A stretch of 64,000 bases of DNA from an uncultured Sulfitobacter sp. Lineage in GTDB: Bacteria > Pseudomonadota > Alphaproteobacteria > Rhodobacterales > Rhodobacteraceae. The translations under genes and the position numbers were made by a program. The number at the start of each line of letters is the position of its first letter. Position 1 is the first letter of the stretch. Shown here one piece after another: positions 45,193 to 53,135 of this stretch. Below the pieces are notes generated by a model that was not told the DNA's origin, did not search any database, and was given only the letters and a program-made list of their open reading frames with translations. The stretch is taken from positions 62,001 through 126,000 of the forward strand of contig NZ_CANMQD010000001.1 in assembly GCF_947499945.1 (NCBI RefSeq). The letters are read 5' to 3'.

Positions 45193-46287
45193 TCAGATCA
45201 ACAAAACGGCTTCTTTCGATTTGAGCTGGTGACGCGCTCTGTCCCCATAACCACCCAAATTTCCCGCAAGCTGAGGAAAGATATCGAATACTTCGCACCG
45301 GCTGTGCGGGGAGAGCATTTCCATACATTCAGCACCTAGATACAGGCTCTCAGACCACATACCATTTGCCTGGATCAAGCTGTGACAGTCCAGCAGGATA
45401 TGATAATAGGTCACGCTCGGAACTGAACTGCGATAGGCGTAATCAGCATTCAACAGCCCTTTGGCTGCCGTGAGAACTTCCCTGTCGCCAAAGTAGATCG
45501 GCGCCTTCCAATGATCGTTCAGGACAGCGTGATTGGGCGACAGGCGGGTATCACAGCTTGGCACACCTGCGCCAAAAGCATGTGCCTTTATGGTAATAGG
45601 TTGCATGGATTTGTGGGTTGGCCCCAGACCTGCAAACCTGCGCTTACCAATCCAGCGGACTTTTTGTGCACCAAAATCTTTGGTGATCACTTCATCGCCA
45701 ATGCACAAAGCTTCAACCGCTTGTTCCCCTAGCGCTGTCAGGATTTTTGTCCCTTCGGTAAAGCAGATGTAGCTGCTGCCAGGATCGGGCGTGGTCGCAA
45801 GGGTATAGGTGCCGTCGGGCTGAAGCTCCAACGACGAAACACCATTAATCTGTCCAGTGTTATCCAACTGCGCCGCTGTTTGCCCAGCAAAGGGATCGCC
45901 TGAATTTGTGGAAACGGTATAGGGCGTGCCACTCCAGTTATAGAGGCCGTAAGTCTCACCCGTGACAGCGTTATATAGCCCAACCGCATCCAGTGCGTGT
46001 AGCGCAATGTTGGTGCCGTTCTCGGAGGTGCCGAATGTGTAATGCAGAATGCCGTCATCATCATCGCCATCGGCGTTCAGATCTTCTGTGTAAAGGGTGC
46101 CATCCAGTGTCACATTGTGAATGTCACCCGCCGAGGGTGACGCGGTGGTAGAGCCGCTGTGGGTTCGATCATAAATAACCAACCGCAAATTTTGCGGGTC
46201 GGGATAATCGTCAGGGATGCGCACTTCGAGGAAATCAAGCGTACCGCCGCCAAGATATTTGATTTCCGAGATTGCTGGATCTGGCAT
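45193..46287 (-). CDS. Hint-domain protein with lamin-tail-like N-terminal part
   Basis: 364 residues. From Cys 175 onward ('CFTEGTKILT') comes a Hint domain of the Hedgehog/intein fold, with 'RLSPNHAVL' and 'CHSLIQANGMWSES' further on; such bacterial Hint domains usually cut the chain at the Cys or act as adaptors at the end of secreted proteins. The N-terminal 160 residues start 'ISEIKYLGGGTLDFLEVRIP', resembling a lamin-tail domain, and contain an Asp-rich patch (DLNADGDDDD) that could bind calcium. No signal peptide is seen, so type I export is possible. ATG 46287 follows CAGGGA. Confidence 0.8.
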   Translation of the reverse strand: MPDPAISEIKYLGGGTLDFLEVRIPDDYPDPQNLRLVIYDRTHSGSTTASPSAGDIHNVTLDGTLYTEDLNADGDDDDGILHYTFGTSENGTNIALHALDAVGLYNAVTGETYGLYNWSGTPYTVSTNSGDPFAGQTAAQLDNTGQINGVSSLELQPDGTYTLATTPDPGSSYICFTEGTKILTALGEQAVEALCIGDEVITKDFGAQKVRWIGKRRFAGLGPTHKSMQPITIKAHAFGAGVPSCDTRLSPNHAVLNDHWKAPIYFGDREVLTAAKGLLNADYAYRSSVPSVTYYHILLDCHSLIQANGMWSESLYLGAECMEMLSPHSRCEVFDIFPQLAGNLGGYGDRARHQLKSKEAVLLI

Positions 46288-46552
46288 GTTCTGTCCCTGC
46301 TTCCATCGATTTCGCAAAAGATACCGAAAGCGGATGACGGAAATGGGGCATTTTAATAAAATGATTATGATCGCGGAAAATCAGTTCAACTCCGCGTAAG
46401 TCGCTTACTTAAAGGACTATTTATTTCCCTCTTGTGATTTCAACTCAGCACAAAGCCATGAAATTGCCGCGATGCCGCGCAACCGGAATGCTTTATCGGT
46501 GGCTGTTTCTGAATTTAGGGTCACGCGCTAGCGTGCTCATGTCCAAGACCAA

Positions 46553-47143
46553 TCAGGCCTCCAACTCCGCATCCCAATAGAGAAAATCCATCCAGCTGTC
46601 GTGTAGATGCCCGGGCGGGAATTTGCGGCCCATGTTACGCAATGCTTCGGGATCAGGCTGGCGTGGGGGCTTGCGTAGGGAATATCCCGTCTGGTGCAAT
46701 GCTTTGGACCCTTTGCGCAGGTTGCACGGACTGCATGCAGCCACGACGTTTTGCCAGCTTGTCACGCCTCCAGCGGCACGCGGCACTACATGGTCAAAGG
46801 TCAGATCACCCTTGGCCCCACAATACTGGCAGCGGAACTCATCACGCAGAAATAAGTTAAAGCGCGTGAAGGCCACGCGCTTTTGTGGTTTTACATAGTC
46901 CTTGAGCACAACAACCGAAGGGATGCGCAGTGTCGTAGTGGGCGAATGGACGCAGTCATCATACTCCGCCACGATATCCACACGGTCGAGGTATTTGGCC
47001 TTCACCGCATCCTGCCATGACCACAGCGACAGCGGATAGTAACTCAGCGGCCGGTAATCCGCATTCAGCACCAGCGCGGGCCTGTCTTTCAGCGCCGCGG
47101 GGCTTCGGGTAAATTCGGTTCTGAAATTGCCGTCCATCTGCAC
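46553..47143 (-). CDS. HNH endonuclease domain protein
   Basis: 196 residues. The zinc-finger HNH core is 'CQYCGAKGDLTFDHVVPRAAGG' with 'NVVAACSPCNLRKGSK', two CxxC pairs and the catalytic His in 'DHVVPR'. The N-terminal half ('LVLNADYRPLSYYPLSLWSWQDAV') is conserved in a large family of stand-alone HNH proteins in alphaproteobacteria whose cellular role is not settled. No restriction or phage genes nearby. Confidence 0.85.
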   Translation of the reverse strand: MQMDGNFRTEFTRSPAALKDRPALVLNADYRPLSYYPLSLWSWQDAVKAKYLDRVDIVAEYDDCVHSPTTTLRIPSVVVLKDYVKPQKRVAFTRFNLFLRDEFRCQYCGAKGDLTFDHVVPRAAGGVTSWQNVVAACSPCNLRKGSKALHQTGYSLRKPPRQPDPEALRNMGRKFPPGHLHDSWMDFLYWDAELEA

Positions 47144-47248
47144 GCCATCCTATCCCAATTTGGCATGACTATATCCCGTGGTTTCAGGCTGGCAAGCCTC
47201 ACGTGAACACAAGATGTCGCAGGGAACTGGGGTGCTGGCGCGTGCGTT

Positions 47249-47914
47249 TTAGAGGTTCAGCTTGTCACGCATAAAGGCCAACGCCACAGAAAGCCCGTCA
47301 GGCGCGATGCCGTGGCCAGTGCCTTTCATGATATGGGCAAACACATCGGTCCAGCCCGCCTCTTGAAGCGCCTCTGCCGCTTCGGGCAGCGATTGTGGCG
47401 GCACCACATCATCTTGGTCCCCGTGAATGAGCATGATTGGCGGACGCGAAACGGCCTCGTCCTTGAGGCTTTCGGGGTCAAGCAGACGGCCTGCGATGGC
47501 CACCACACCTGCGATCTCGTCCTCGCGGCGTGCGGCCACGTGCAAGCTCATCATGGTCCCTTGCGAAAAGCCAAAGAGCACGACCTGCTCGGGCAATACG
47601 TCCTCATCCACCATCAGCGCATCAAGGAAAGCGTTGAGGTCTTGCACAGCCATTGCCATGCCCCGCGCACTCTCTTCCTCGCTTGAGTTGTCAATCCAAG
47701 GGATCGGGAACCACTGATAGCCGTTGGGCATGCCTGCAACGCTTTCGGGTGCATCAGGAGCGATGAAAAGCGTATCGGGCAGATGCTCACCCAAGGGATC
47801 GGCAAGGCCCAGAAGATCAGCACCGTTGGCGCCATAGCCATGCAGGAATACCACAACCGAGCGTGTCTCCCCCGACAATGGTTCGCGGCGTTCTGAGTTG
47901 AGGACTCGTGTCAT
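47249..47914 (-). CDS. Phospholipase/carboxylesterase family hydrolase
   Basis: 221-residue alpha/beta hydrolase. The Ser is in 'LFGFSQGTMMSL' (GxSxG), the Asp in 'HGDQDDVVP' and the His in 'MKGTGHGIAP', making a full catalytic triad. Oxyanion-region 'VVFLHGYGANGADLLGLA' fits the carboxylesterase 2 (PF02230) group. Substrate unknown. ATG 47914 overlaps the alkA stop by 4 bases; GGGAAGG precedes it. Last gene of the cobK-alkA-esterase run. Confidence 0.88.
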   Translation of the reverse strand: MTRVLNSERREPLSGETRSVVVFLHGYGANGADLLGLADPLGEHLPDTLFIAPDAPESVAGMPNGYQWFPIPWIDNSSEEESARGMAMAVQDLNAFLDALMVDEDVLPEQVVLFGFSQGTMMSLHVAARREDEIAGVVAIAGRLLDPESLKDEAVSRPPIMLIHGDQDDVVPPQSLPEAAEALQEAGWTDVFAHIMKGTGHGIAPDGLSVALAFMRDKLNL

Positions 47915-48537
47915 GATATACCTTCCCGATTTTTCTGAATTCCGTAGTATGTGAAGAGCAGACGCGCTGCAACAGCCCGCCATGGCGACCAGTCCTGCGC
48001 CAGATGCTCAAGCTCCTTGGCCGTGGGCCGTGCAGGCAAATCCCACAGCATGCGCACCGCCTCTTGCAGCGCCAGATCGCCAGGGGCAAAGACATCGACG
48101 CGCCCCAGATTGAACATGGCATAGACCTGCGCGGTCCAGACCCCGATGCCGGAGACGGCTGTGAGCGACGAGATGACGTTGGCGTCAGAGGCATTGCGCA
48201 GCGCGTCATAATCGATATCCGCCTCCGCCAACGCACGAGCATATTTCATCTTGGGGCGGCTGAGGCCAACGGCTTTGAGGTCATCCTCGGTCGCGCTGCG
48301 CACCGCGTGGGGCGAGGCTAATCCCGCAGCCTCCACTCTGCCCCATATAGCGCGCGCAGAGGCGACCGAGACTTGCTGGCTCACGATCTTGTTCAGCAAA
48401 GCACCAAATCCGTCAGGGGCAAGGCGCAAAGGTAAAGGGCCTGTAAGGTCAAGAGCACTGGCAAAGCGTGGCTCTTGCACCGCCAGCCATGCCGCTCCTT
48501 CAGCCACATCGCTTTCTGTTGCAATCAACCGCATCAA
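47911..48537 (-). CDS. DNA-3-methyladenine glycosylase II-type (AlkA/HhH-GPD)
   Basis: Base-excision glycosylase that removes alkylated bases. The 208-residue protein has the helix-hairpin-helix 'LTAVSGIGVWTAQVYAMF' and the Asp in 'VDVFAPGDLALQEAV', the typical HhH-GPD catalytic site. Shorter than E. coli AlkA, lacking its N-terminal domain. Overlaps cobK by 4 bases upstream and the esterase by 4 downstream. Confidence 0.88.
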   Translation of the reverse strand: MMRLIATESDVAEGAAWLAVQEPRFASALDLTGPLPLRLAPDGFGALLNKIVSQQVSVASARAIWGRVEAAGLASPHAVRSATEDDLKAVGLSRPKMKYARALAEADIDYDALRNASDANVISSLTAVSGIGVWTAQVYAMFNLGRVDVFAPGDLALQEAVRMLWDLPARPTAKELEHLAQDWSPWRAVAARLLFTYYGIQKNREGIS

Positions 48538-49277
48538 AGTTCTTCCACCCAGTTAAGTGCAGTCCCCACATCTGCCACCACATGGAGCCGCCCTGATCGG
48601 GCAGGTCGGTCAAGCAGGATCACATCAAGGCCAAGGGCAATGGCCGCATCCAGTTTTGGCCGACTGGCGGCCCCGCCAATATTCCGACAAACCAGAACAT
48701 CTACGCCCAGCTTGGCAAACAACGCCTCCTCCTGCTGCGCATCAAAGGGCGGATCGCCAAACATCAGCTCTACAAATGGATAGGGTGCGGGGCGGTCATG
48801 TTTGCGGGTTTGGCGCAGCATCAGCACCGCACCGCGAAACCCTGCGTAGTCGGTCAAACTGTCCCAGCCCGTTGTGCAGAACACCCGTGCGCCCTGCGGG
48901 ATCAGCCTGTTGGCTGAGGCTACGTCAGGCGCAGTTTGCCAATGTAATTGTCCGGCGGTGTCCCATGCAGGGCGCTCAACCCGCAAAAATGGCAGTCCAA
49001 GCGCCGTCGCCGCTGCGGTTGCCTGTTCCCTCGCAGTGCGGTCAAAAACATGGCCCGCATCAATCAAGGCGGTAAACCCCTTTTGCGCCAGCGCCGCTTG
49101 CATCGCGCTCGCGTCAGGGAACCTGCGCAGTTGGGGTACTTGTGGCAAGGGCGCAGGCCCGCGCGGCGGCTCTGACAGCCAGACGGTATAGCGCAGGCCG
49201 CGCGCGCTAAGCGCTTCGGCAATACCCCGTGCCTCGGAACTGCCTGCAAGCAGAAGGATATGATGTTCATCGCCCAT
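48534..49277 (-). CDS. cobK: Precorrin-6A (cobalt-precorrin-6A) reductase
   Basis: NADPH-dependent reductase of the corrin ring in vitamin B12 synthesis. The 247-residue protein has 'ILLLAGSSEARGIAEAL' at the start, 'LIDAGHVFDRTAREQA', 'LRVERPAW', 'TTGWDSL' and 'LVCRNIGGAASRPKLDAA', the CobK/CbiJ pattern. ATG 49277 fits the family start; the longer frame (to 49595) overlaps the divergent MFS gene. No other cob genes in the window. NrdJ (62199-64000) and the MttB-family protein may depend on B12. Confidence 0.9.
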   Translation of the reverse strand: MGDEHHILLLAGSSEARGIAEALSARGLRYTVWLSEPPRGPAPLPQVPQLRRFPDASAMQAALAQKGFTALIDAGHVFDRTAREQATAAATALGLPFLRVERPAWDTAGQLHWQTAPDVASANRLIPQGARVFCTTGWDSLTDYAGFRGAVLMLRQTRKHDRPAPYPFVELMFGDPPFDAQQEEALFAKLGVDVLVCRNIGGAASRPKLDAAIALGLDVILLDRPARSGRLHVVADVGTALNWVEEL

Positions 49278-49392
49278 CCGCGCAACATGAGCGTGGCGTG
49301 CCGCAGGTGCAAGAGCCTCCCGCACACGCGCGGCGGGGGTTGCCCCCTTCCGTTCGCGGGAGTAGCCATGTCGCAGAACAAAGGAAGCGACG

Positions 49393-50670
49393 ATGATTGA
49401 CGATACCCGCGCCAAGCGCAATGTGATGGTGCTGGTTGCAGCACAGGCCTTCCTTGGGGCGCAGATGCCGATGATCTTCCTTGTGGGGGGGCTTGCGGGA
49501 CAATCGCTGGCCTCCAACATCTGTTTTGCAACTTTGCCAATTTCGATGATCGTTTTGGGGTCCATGCTGTCGGCGACGCCAGTCTCTGCGATCATGCAAC
49601 GTTTTGGCCGCCGTGCGGGGTTCTTCCTTGGCGCAGCAGGTGGCGCGTCGGGGGCGTTGATTGCGGCCTACGGCCTTTATGTCTCATCCTTTCCAATCTT
49701 CCTCGCGGGCTCGTTCCTGACGGGAATATATATGTCCGCCCAAGGGTTCTACCGTTTCGCCGCCGCTGACACGGCCTCGGAAGAATACCGCGCCAAGGCG
49801 ATCTCTTATGTCATGGCCGGTGGTCTGGTCTCTGCGATCATCGGGCCGCAACTGGCCTCCGCCACCTCGCTCAGCCTCACTGCGATTCCATTTGTCGGAA
49901 CTTATGTGGCTGTTGCTGTACTGAACATCGTAGGCTCGCTGATGTTCTTCTTCATCGACATTCCCAAACCACCTGTCCCCTCCGTTGACGCGCCGCACGG
50001 ACGCACACGTATGGAGCTGTTGCGCACACCGCGCATCGCCGTTGCCGTGATCTGTGCCATGGTATCTTACGCATTGATGAACCTTGTGATGACTTCCACC
50101 CCGCTGGCCGTGGTCGGGTGCGGCATTGCAGGTGATACATCCGTGCCGCCCTTCTTTGCCGATATGTTCGCAGGTGAAGAGACTTCCACCATGTTCAAAG
50201 TGATTGCCGGTTTTGTAGTCACGGGCCACGTATTGGCCATGTTCGCACCCTCGTTTTTTACGGGCCATCTGATCAACCGCTTCGGGGTTGAGCGAATTGT
50301 GGGCCTTGGCATTGCGATACTCGGGGCGGCGGGAGTTGTTGCACTTCAAGGCGTCGAGCTGAGCAACTTCTTCATCGCCCTTATCCTCCTAGGCATCGGC
50401 TGGAACTTCGGCTTCATCGGCGCAACCACTATGCTTGCAGGTGCGCATGCCCCGCATGAACGCGGACGCATGCAGGGTCTGAACGATCTGCTGGTATTTG
50501 GCGGTGTAACCGTTGCCTCGCTTGCTTCGGGCGGCTTGATGAACTGCTCTGGCGGCTCACCTGTCGACGGCTGGGCGGCAGTCAACTATGCCATGATCCC
50601 GTTCCTGTTGCTGGCGGGTGGCTCGCTCATCTGGCTGATGCTACACGACAAACGCACAGCAACGACCTAG
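49393..50670 (+). CDS. MFS transporter
   Basis: 425 residues with about twelve membrane segments and MFS features such as 'RFGRRAGFFLGAAGGASGAL' after the third segment. The middle loop (about 195-215) is short and basic. The substrate cannot be inferred. AAAGGAAG precedes the ATG. Divergent from cobK and convergent on the phytoene-synthase-like gene. Roseobacter relatives of this type are annotated only as general MFS proteins. Confidence 0.88.
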   Translation: MIDDTRAKRNVMVLVAAQAFLGAQMPMIFLVGGLAGQSLASNICFATLPISMIVLGSMLSATPVSAIMQRFGRRAGFFLGAAGGASGALIAAYGLYVSSFPIFLAGSFLTGIYMSAQGFYRFAAADTASEEYRAKAISYVMAGGLVSAIIGPQLASATSLSLTAIPFVGTYVAVAVLNIVGSLMFFFIDIPKPPVPSVDAPHGRTRMELLRTPRIAVAVICAMVSYALMNLVMTSTPLAVVGCGIAGDTSVPPFFADMFAGEETSTMFKVIAGFVVTGHVLAMFAPSFFTGHLINRFGVERIVGLGIAILGAAGVVALQGVELSNFFIALILLGIGWNFGFIGATTMLAGAHAPHERGRMQGLNDLLVFGGVTVASLASGGLMNCSGGSPVDGWAAVNYAMIPFLLLAGGSLIWLMLHDKRTATT

Positions 50671-50674
50671 GGCA

Positions 50675-51439
50675 CTACCAGCGCCCAGTCGCAGCCCTTA
50701 GTGTAAATGAAAGCCCCGTATCAGGCAGAGCGTCTTCGACCACAGATTGCGGAATTTTCTGCGCATAGCGCAACGCAGGCTCCGCCGCAGTCGCGAGCAA
50801 GAGCGCAGGCGTGCAAGCACTTGATATCCCTGCCCTATTTCGACGCGCTTGCATCAATGCACTATGACCTTCACTTGCCAATGCAACAACACCGTCGGGC
50901 GTCCCATCCAGAAGTGGCACACGTCCAGCAGTCTCCAGCGCGGGAATAGCACGCAACCATGCTCCAATCCCTGCGGCAACGCCTGCACGGCGCACAACTG
51001 CTTCTTCCGCCTGCCCCAACAGCGACGCCGCTATCCACATCAAATGGCCTGCGGTCTGGTCGATATAGCGCTTAAGATCAGCTTCATCTTCAAACGGATC
51101 GCGGTAGATATCCCAGCGCCGCGCAGCAACCAATTCATCAAGCATTTTGGCCTGTTCAGGCGACAGCACCGCGGCCAGCGGTGTGGCCACTTCATGGCGA
51201 CGCACAGGACCGCCTGCGGCAATCTCCTCTAGCACATCGCGCCACCATTGCAGGCGCATTTCGGCGATCATGGACTCTTGGGTCACCCATGGCGCACGGC
51301 TGACTTCGACGTTGAAGGCATAAAGCGCAAAAAGCGCACCACGCTGAGAGACAGGAGCCATCATCGTCGTGCGAAAACGCAGCGGATCTCCCCGCTCGAC
51401 AATTCCTGCACAGGCATTGAGATCATCCGACCACGTCAT
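50675..51439 (-). CDS. Squalene/phytoene synthase-like protein without Asp-rich motifs
   Basis: 254 residues. The fold pattern of the squalene/phytoene synthase family is visible ('ALYAFNVEVSRAPWVTQESMIAEMRLQWW', 'DQTAGHLMWIAASLLG', 'GVAAGIGAWLRAIPAL') but neither DxxxD-type metal motif is present at the usual places. Such members resemble the mitochondrial complex I assembly factor NDUFAF6 rather than isoprenoid synthases, so a non-enzymatic assembly role is likely (inference). It overlaps the methyltransferase gene by 4 bases and is the last gene of the cimA unit. No carotenoid genes are near. Confidence 0.8.
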   Translation of the reverse strand: MTWSDDLNACAGIVERGDPLRFRTTMMAPVSQRGALFALYAFNVEVSRAPWVTQESMIAEMRLQWWRDVLEEIAAGGPVRRHEVATPLAAVLSPEQAKMLDELVAARRWDIYRDPFEDEADLKRYIDQTAGHLMWIAASLLGQAEEAVVRRAGVAAGIGAWLRAIPALETAGRVPLLDGTPDGVVALASEGHSALMQARRNRAGISSACTPALLLATAAEPALRYAQKIPQSVVEDALPDTGLSFTLRAATGRW

Positions 51440-52164
51440 ACGGGCACAACCACGCTGAGCAGATAACCGAACTCGTCACGGTGCGCGCGCCAGCACTCAA
51501 TCTCTTCTTCGGCCTCATCCAGCACGTAAGTAAGCGCCCCATCAGCACGCTCCCGCAACGCTGCAATCCGCGCTTCGAGCGGAGTATAATACCTCTCCCA
51601 TGCAGCATCCGTTAAACGCTGCTGACCGATTACACGGTAGCCCGCCTCCGCGATCTGGACAGTGATCCCTACCTCATCCGTCATGGTTGGATACTCCTTA
51701 TCCCACAGCGCCTTGGCCCGCGCCGAGGGTGTATCCGTGAACCAGCATGCTTCCGAGAATGCGATTGCGCCCTGCGGCAACAAGGATTTGCGCCATGCCC
51801 GTAGCGCCGCCTCAACCCCCATGAAGTAGACTGCCCCTGCGCACCAGATAAGGTCATAGCGGTTTGCGATTACTCTCATATCCGCCTTGAGCACAGTCAC
51901 GCGGCCGTCACTGCCCCAAGCTTCGCGTGCGGTCTCCACAAAATGCGGGGTTTTATCGAGGGCAGTCACATGGCCTGCGGAAGCTGCCTCAAGCAGTGCT
52001 GCAATATCGCCCCCGGGGCCGCATGCCACATCGGCAATACGGGCCGTTGCCGATAAATCGATCAATCCAGCGGCCCAAGCCACATCCTCCGGCGCACCCG
52101 GACCTTCACGGGGTAAATCGCGGTGCAGCTGAAAGAAAGCTCGCATGTTCGGATCAGAACTCAT
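51436..52164 (-). CDS. Class I SAM-dependent methyltransferase
   Basis: 242 residues. The SAM loop is 'IADVACGPGGDIAALLEA' (about 43-60), then 'VTALDKTPHFVETA' (acidic ribose residue), 'DLIWCAGAVYFMG' and 'GAIAFSEACWF' form the rest of the class I fold. The methyl acceptor is unknown; the overall pattern fits small-molecule methyltransferases. ATG 52164 overlaps the hydrolase stop by 11 bases, and its own stop overlaps the next gene by 4, so three genes are coupled. Confidence 0.86.
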   Translation of the reverse strand: MSSDPNMRAFFQLHRDLPREGPGAPEDVAWAAGLIDLSATARIADVACGPGGDIAALLEAASAGHVTALDKTPHFVETAREAWGSDGRVTVLKADMRVIANRYDLIWCAGAVYFMGVEAALRAWRKSLLPQGAIAFSEACWFTDTPSARAKALWDKEYPTMTDEVGITVQIAEAGYRVIGQQRLTDAAWERYYTPLEARIAALRERADGALTYVLDEAEEEIECWRAHRDEFGYLLSVVVPV

Positions 52165-53131
52165 CCAAAAATCCTTCCATAATACCCAGTGTGCGAGGGT
52201 CATCCACGATATCCAAATGCGACGCACCAAGTATCATGTCAAAGCGCCCTTTGTCTGTAACGGCCCCCATTGTGGGCGCGTATTGCGAAGAAACAAACGC
52301 CTCATCCGCCCCGCCAGCGAGCAAGACAAACTTTGGCAGCGCAGCGACATCCTCAAGGTAGTTGCCGCGCGGAGCGAAGGATGTGTTGAGACGATAAGAG
52401 TAGGCGGTTGTGGCCGTGTCGCCCAACGGGCCCTCAAGCACTGTCTTTGGCATATTGAACTGGATAATGGGAAGATGGTTGAATGCTGTGATCTGGAACG
52501 TGTTGAGGATGCTTAACCCGATGATGCGCCGCATCAGCACCTCATTCCAGCCGCCAGCGTCCTCACGCATTGTAGGCGCTCTGTGGTGGAGGAAAGGTGC
52601 CAGCAGCACGGCTCCACCGAGCATCGCGCCATGCTCCCCCCCTGCAAAGCGGATCACCAAGCCACCGCCCGAACTGTGCCCCGCCATAATGACAGGCTGG
52701 TCCGGCTTGGCCATGGCAGTAATAATATCCGCCAGATCATCCTCAAGCTGCCCGATATAGTCGATATCGCCCCGCCGACCCGGCGCCGTTCCGTGGCCGC
52801 GCAAGTCAGGTACAATCACATCAGCTTTATCAGCCAAGTTACTGGCGAGACTGTCAAATTGCAGACCGTGCCACGCGGAACCGTGCACCAACACCAAGAG
52901 CGGCACATTGTCTGCGCCGCCATAAGTGCGTACCTGCAAGCGATAGCCGTCGCGCATCGGCACGCTTTGCAAAGGCGCCGGCGCGCTCACATCCCGCTCC
53001 AAGAGACGCGCAAATTCAAGCCCGCCTTCGCCGCTCATCTCTTTGGCGTTCTGCGTAAAGACCAGCACTGTTGCGACAACCAGCGTAACCCCAATTGAAA
53101 TAACAACTTGCTTCAAAATCCTAAATATCAC
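52154..53131 (-). CDS. Alpha/beta hydrolase with N-terminal membrane anchor
   Basis: 325 residues. A single membrane segment at the N-terminus (VVISIGVTLVVATVLVF, about 10-26) precedes an alpha/beta-hydrolase domain with 'LVLVHGSAWHG' (oxyanion), the Ser in 'AGHSSGGGL', the acid in 'LAGGADEAFV' and the His in 'GASHLDIV'. A cap-like insertion lies around 175-235. The start is taken as GTG 53131, four bases after the cimA stop with AAGGA upstream, because the longer frame (to 53452) is inside cimA. Substrate unknown. Confidence 0.82.
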   Translation of the reverse strand: MIFRILKQVVISIGVTLVVATVLVFTQNAKEMSGEGGLEFARLLERDVSAPAPLQSVPMRDGYRLQVRTYGGADNVPLLVLVHGSAWHGLQFDSLASNLADKADVIVPDLRGHGTAPGRRGDIDYIGQLEDDLADIITAMAKPDQPVIMAGHSSGGGLVIRFAGGEHGAMLGGAVLLAPFLHHRAPTMREDAGGWNEVLMRRIIGLSILNTFQITAFNHLPIIQFNMPKTVLEGPLGDTATTAYSYRLNTSFAPRGNYLEDVAALPKFVLLAGGADEAFVSSQYAPTMGAVTDKGRFDMILGASHLDIVDDPRTLGIMEGFLDEF

Positions 53132-53135
53132 CGAC

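Noticed and set aside
49278-49392. Cobalamin riboswitch before cobK or the MFS gene
   Set aside because: The 115-base divergent gap is too short and shows no B12-box-like conserved core.
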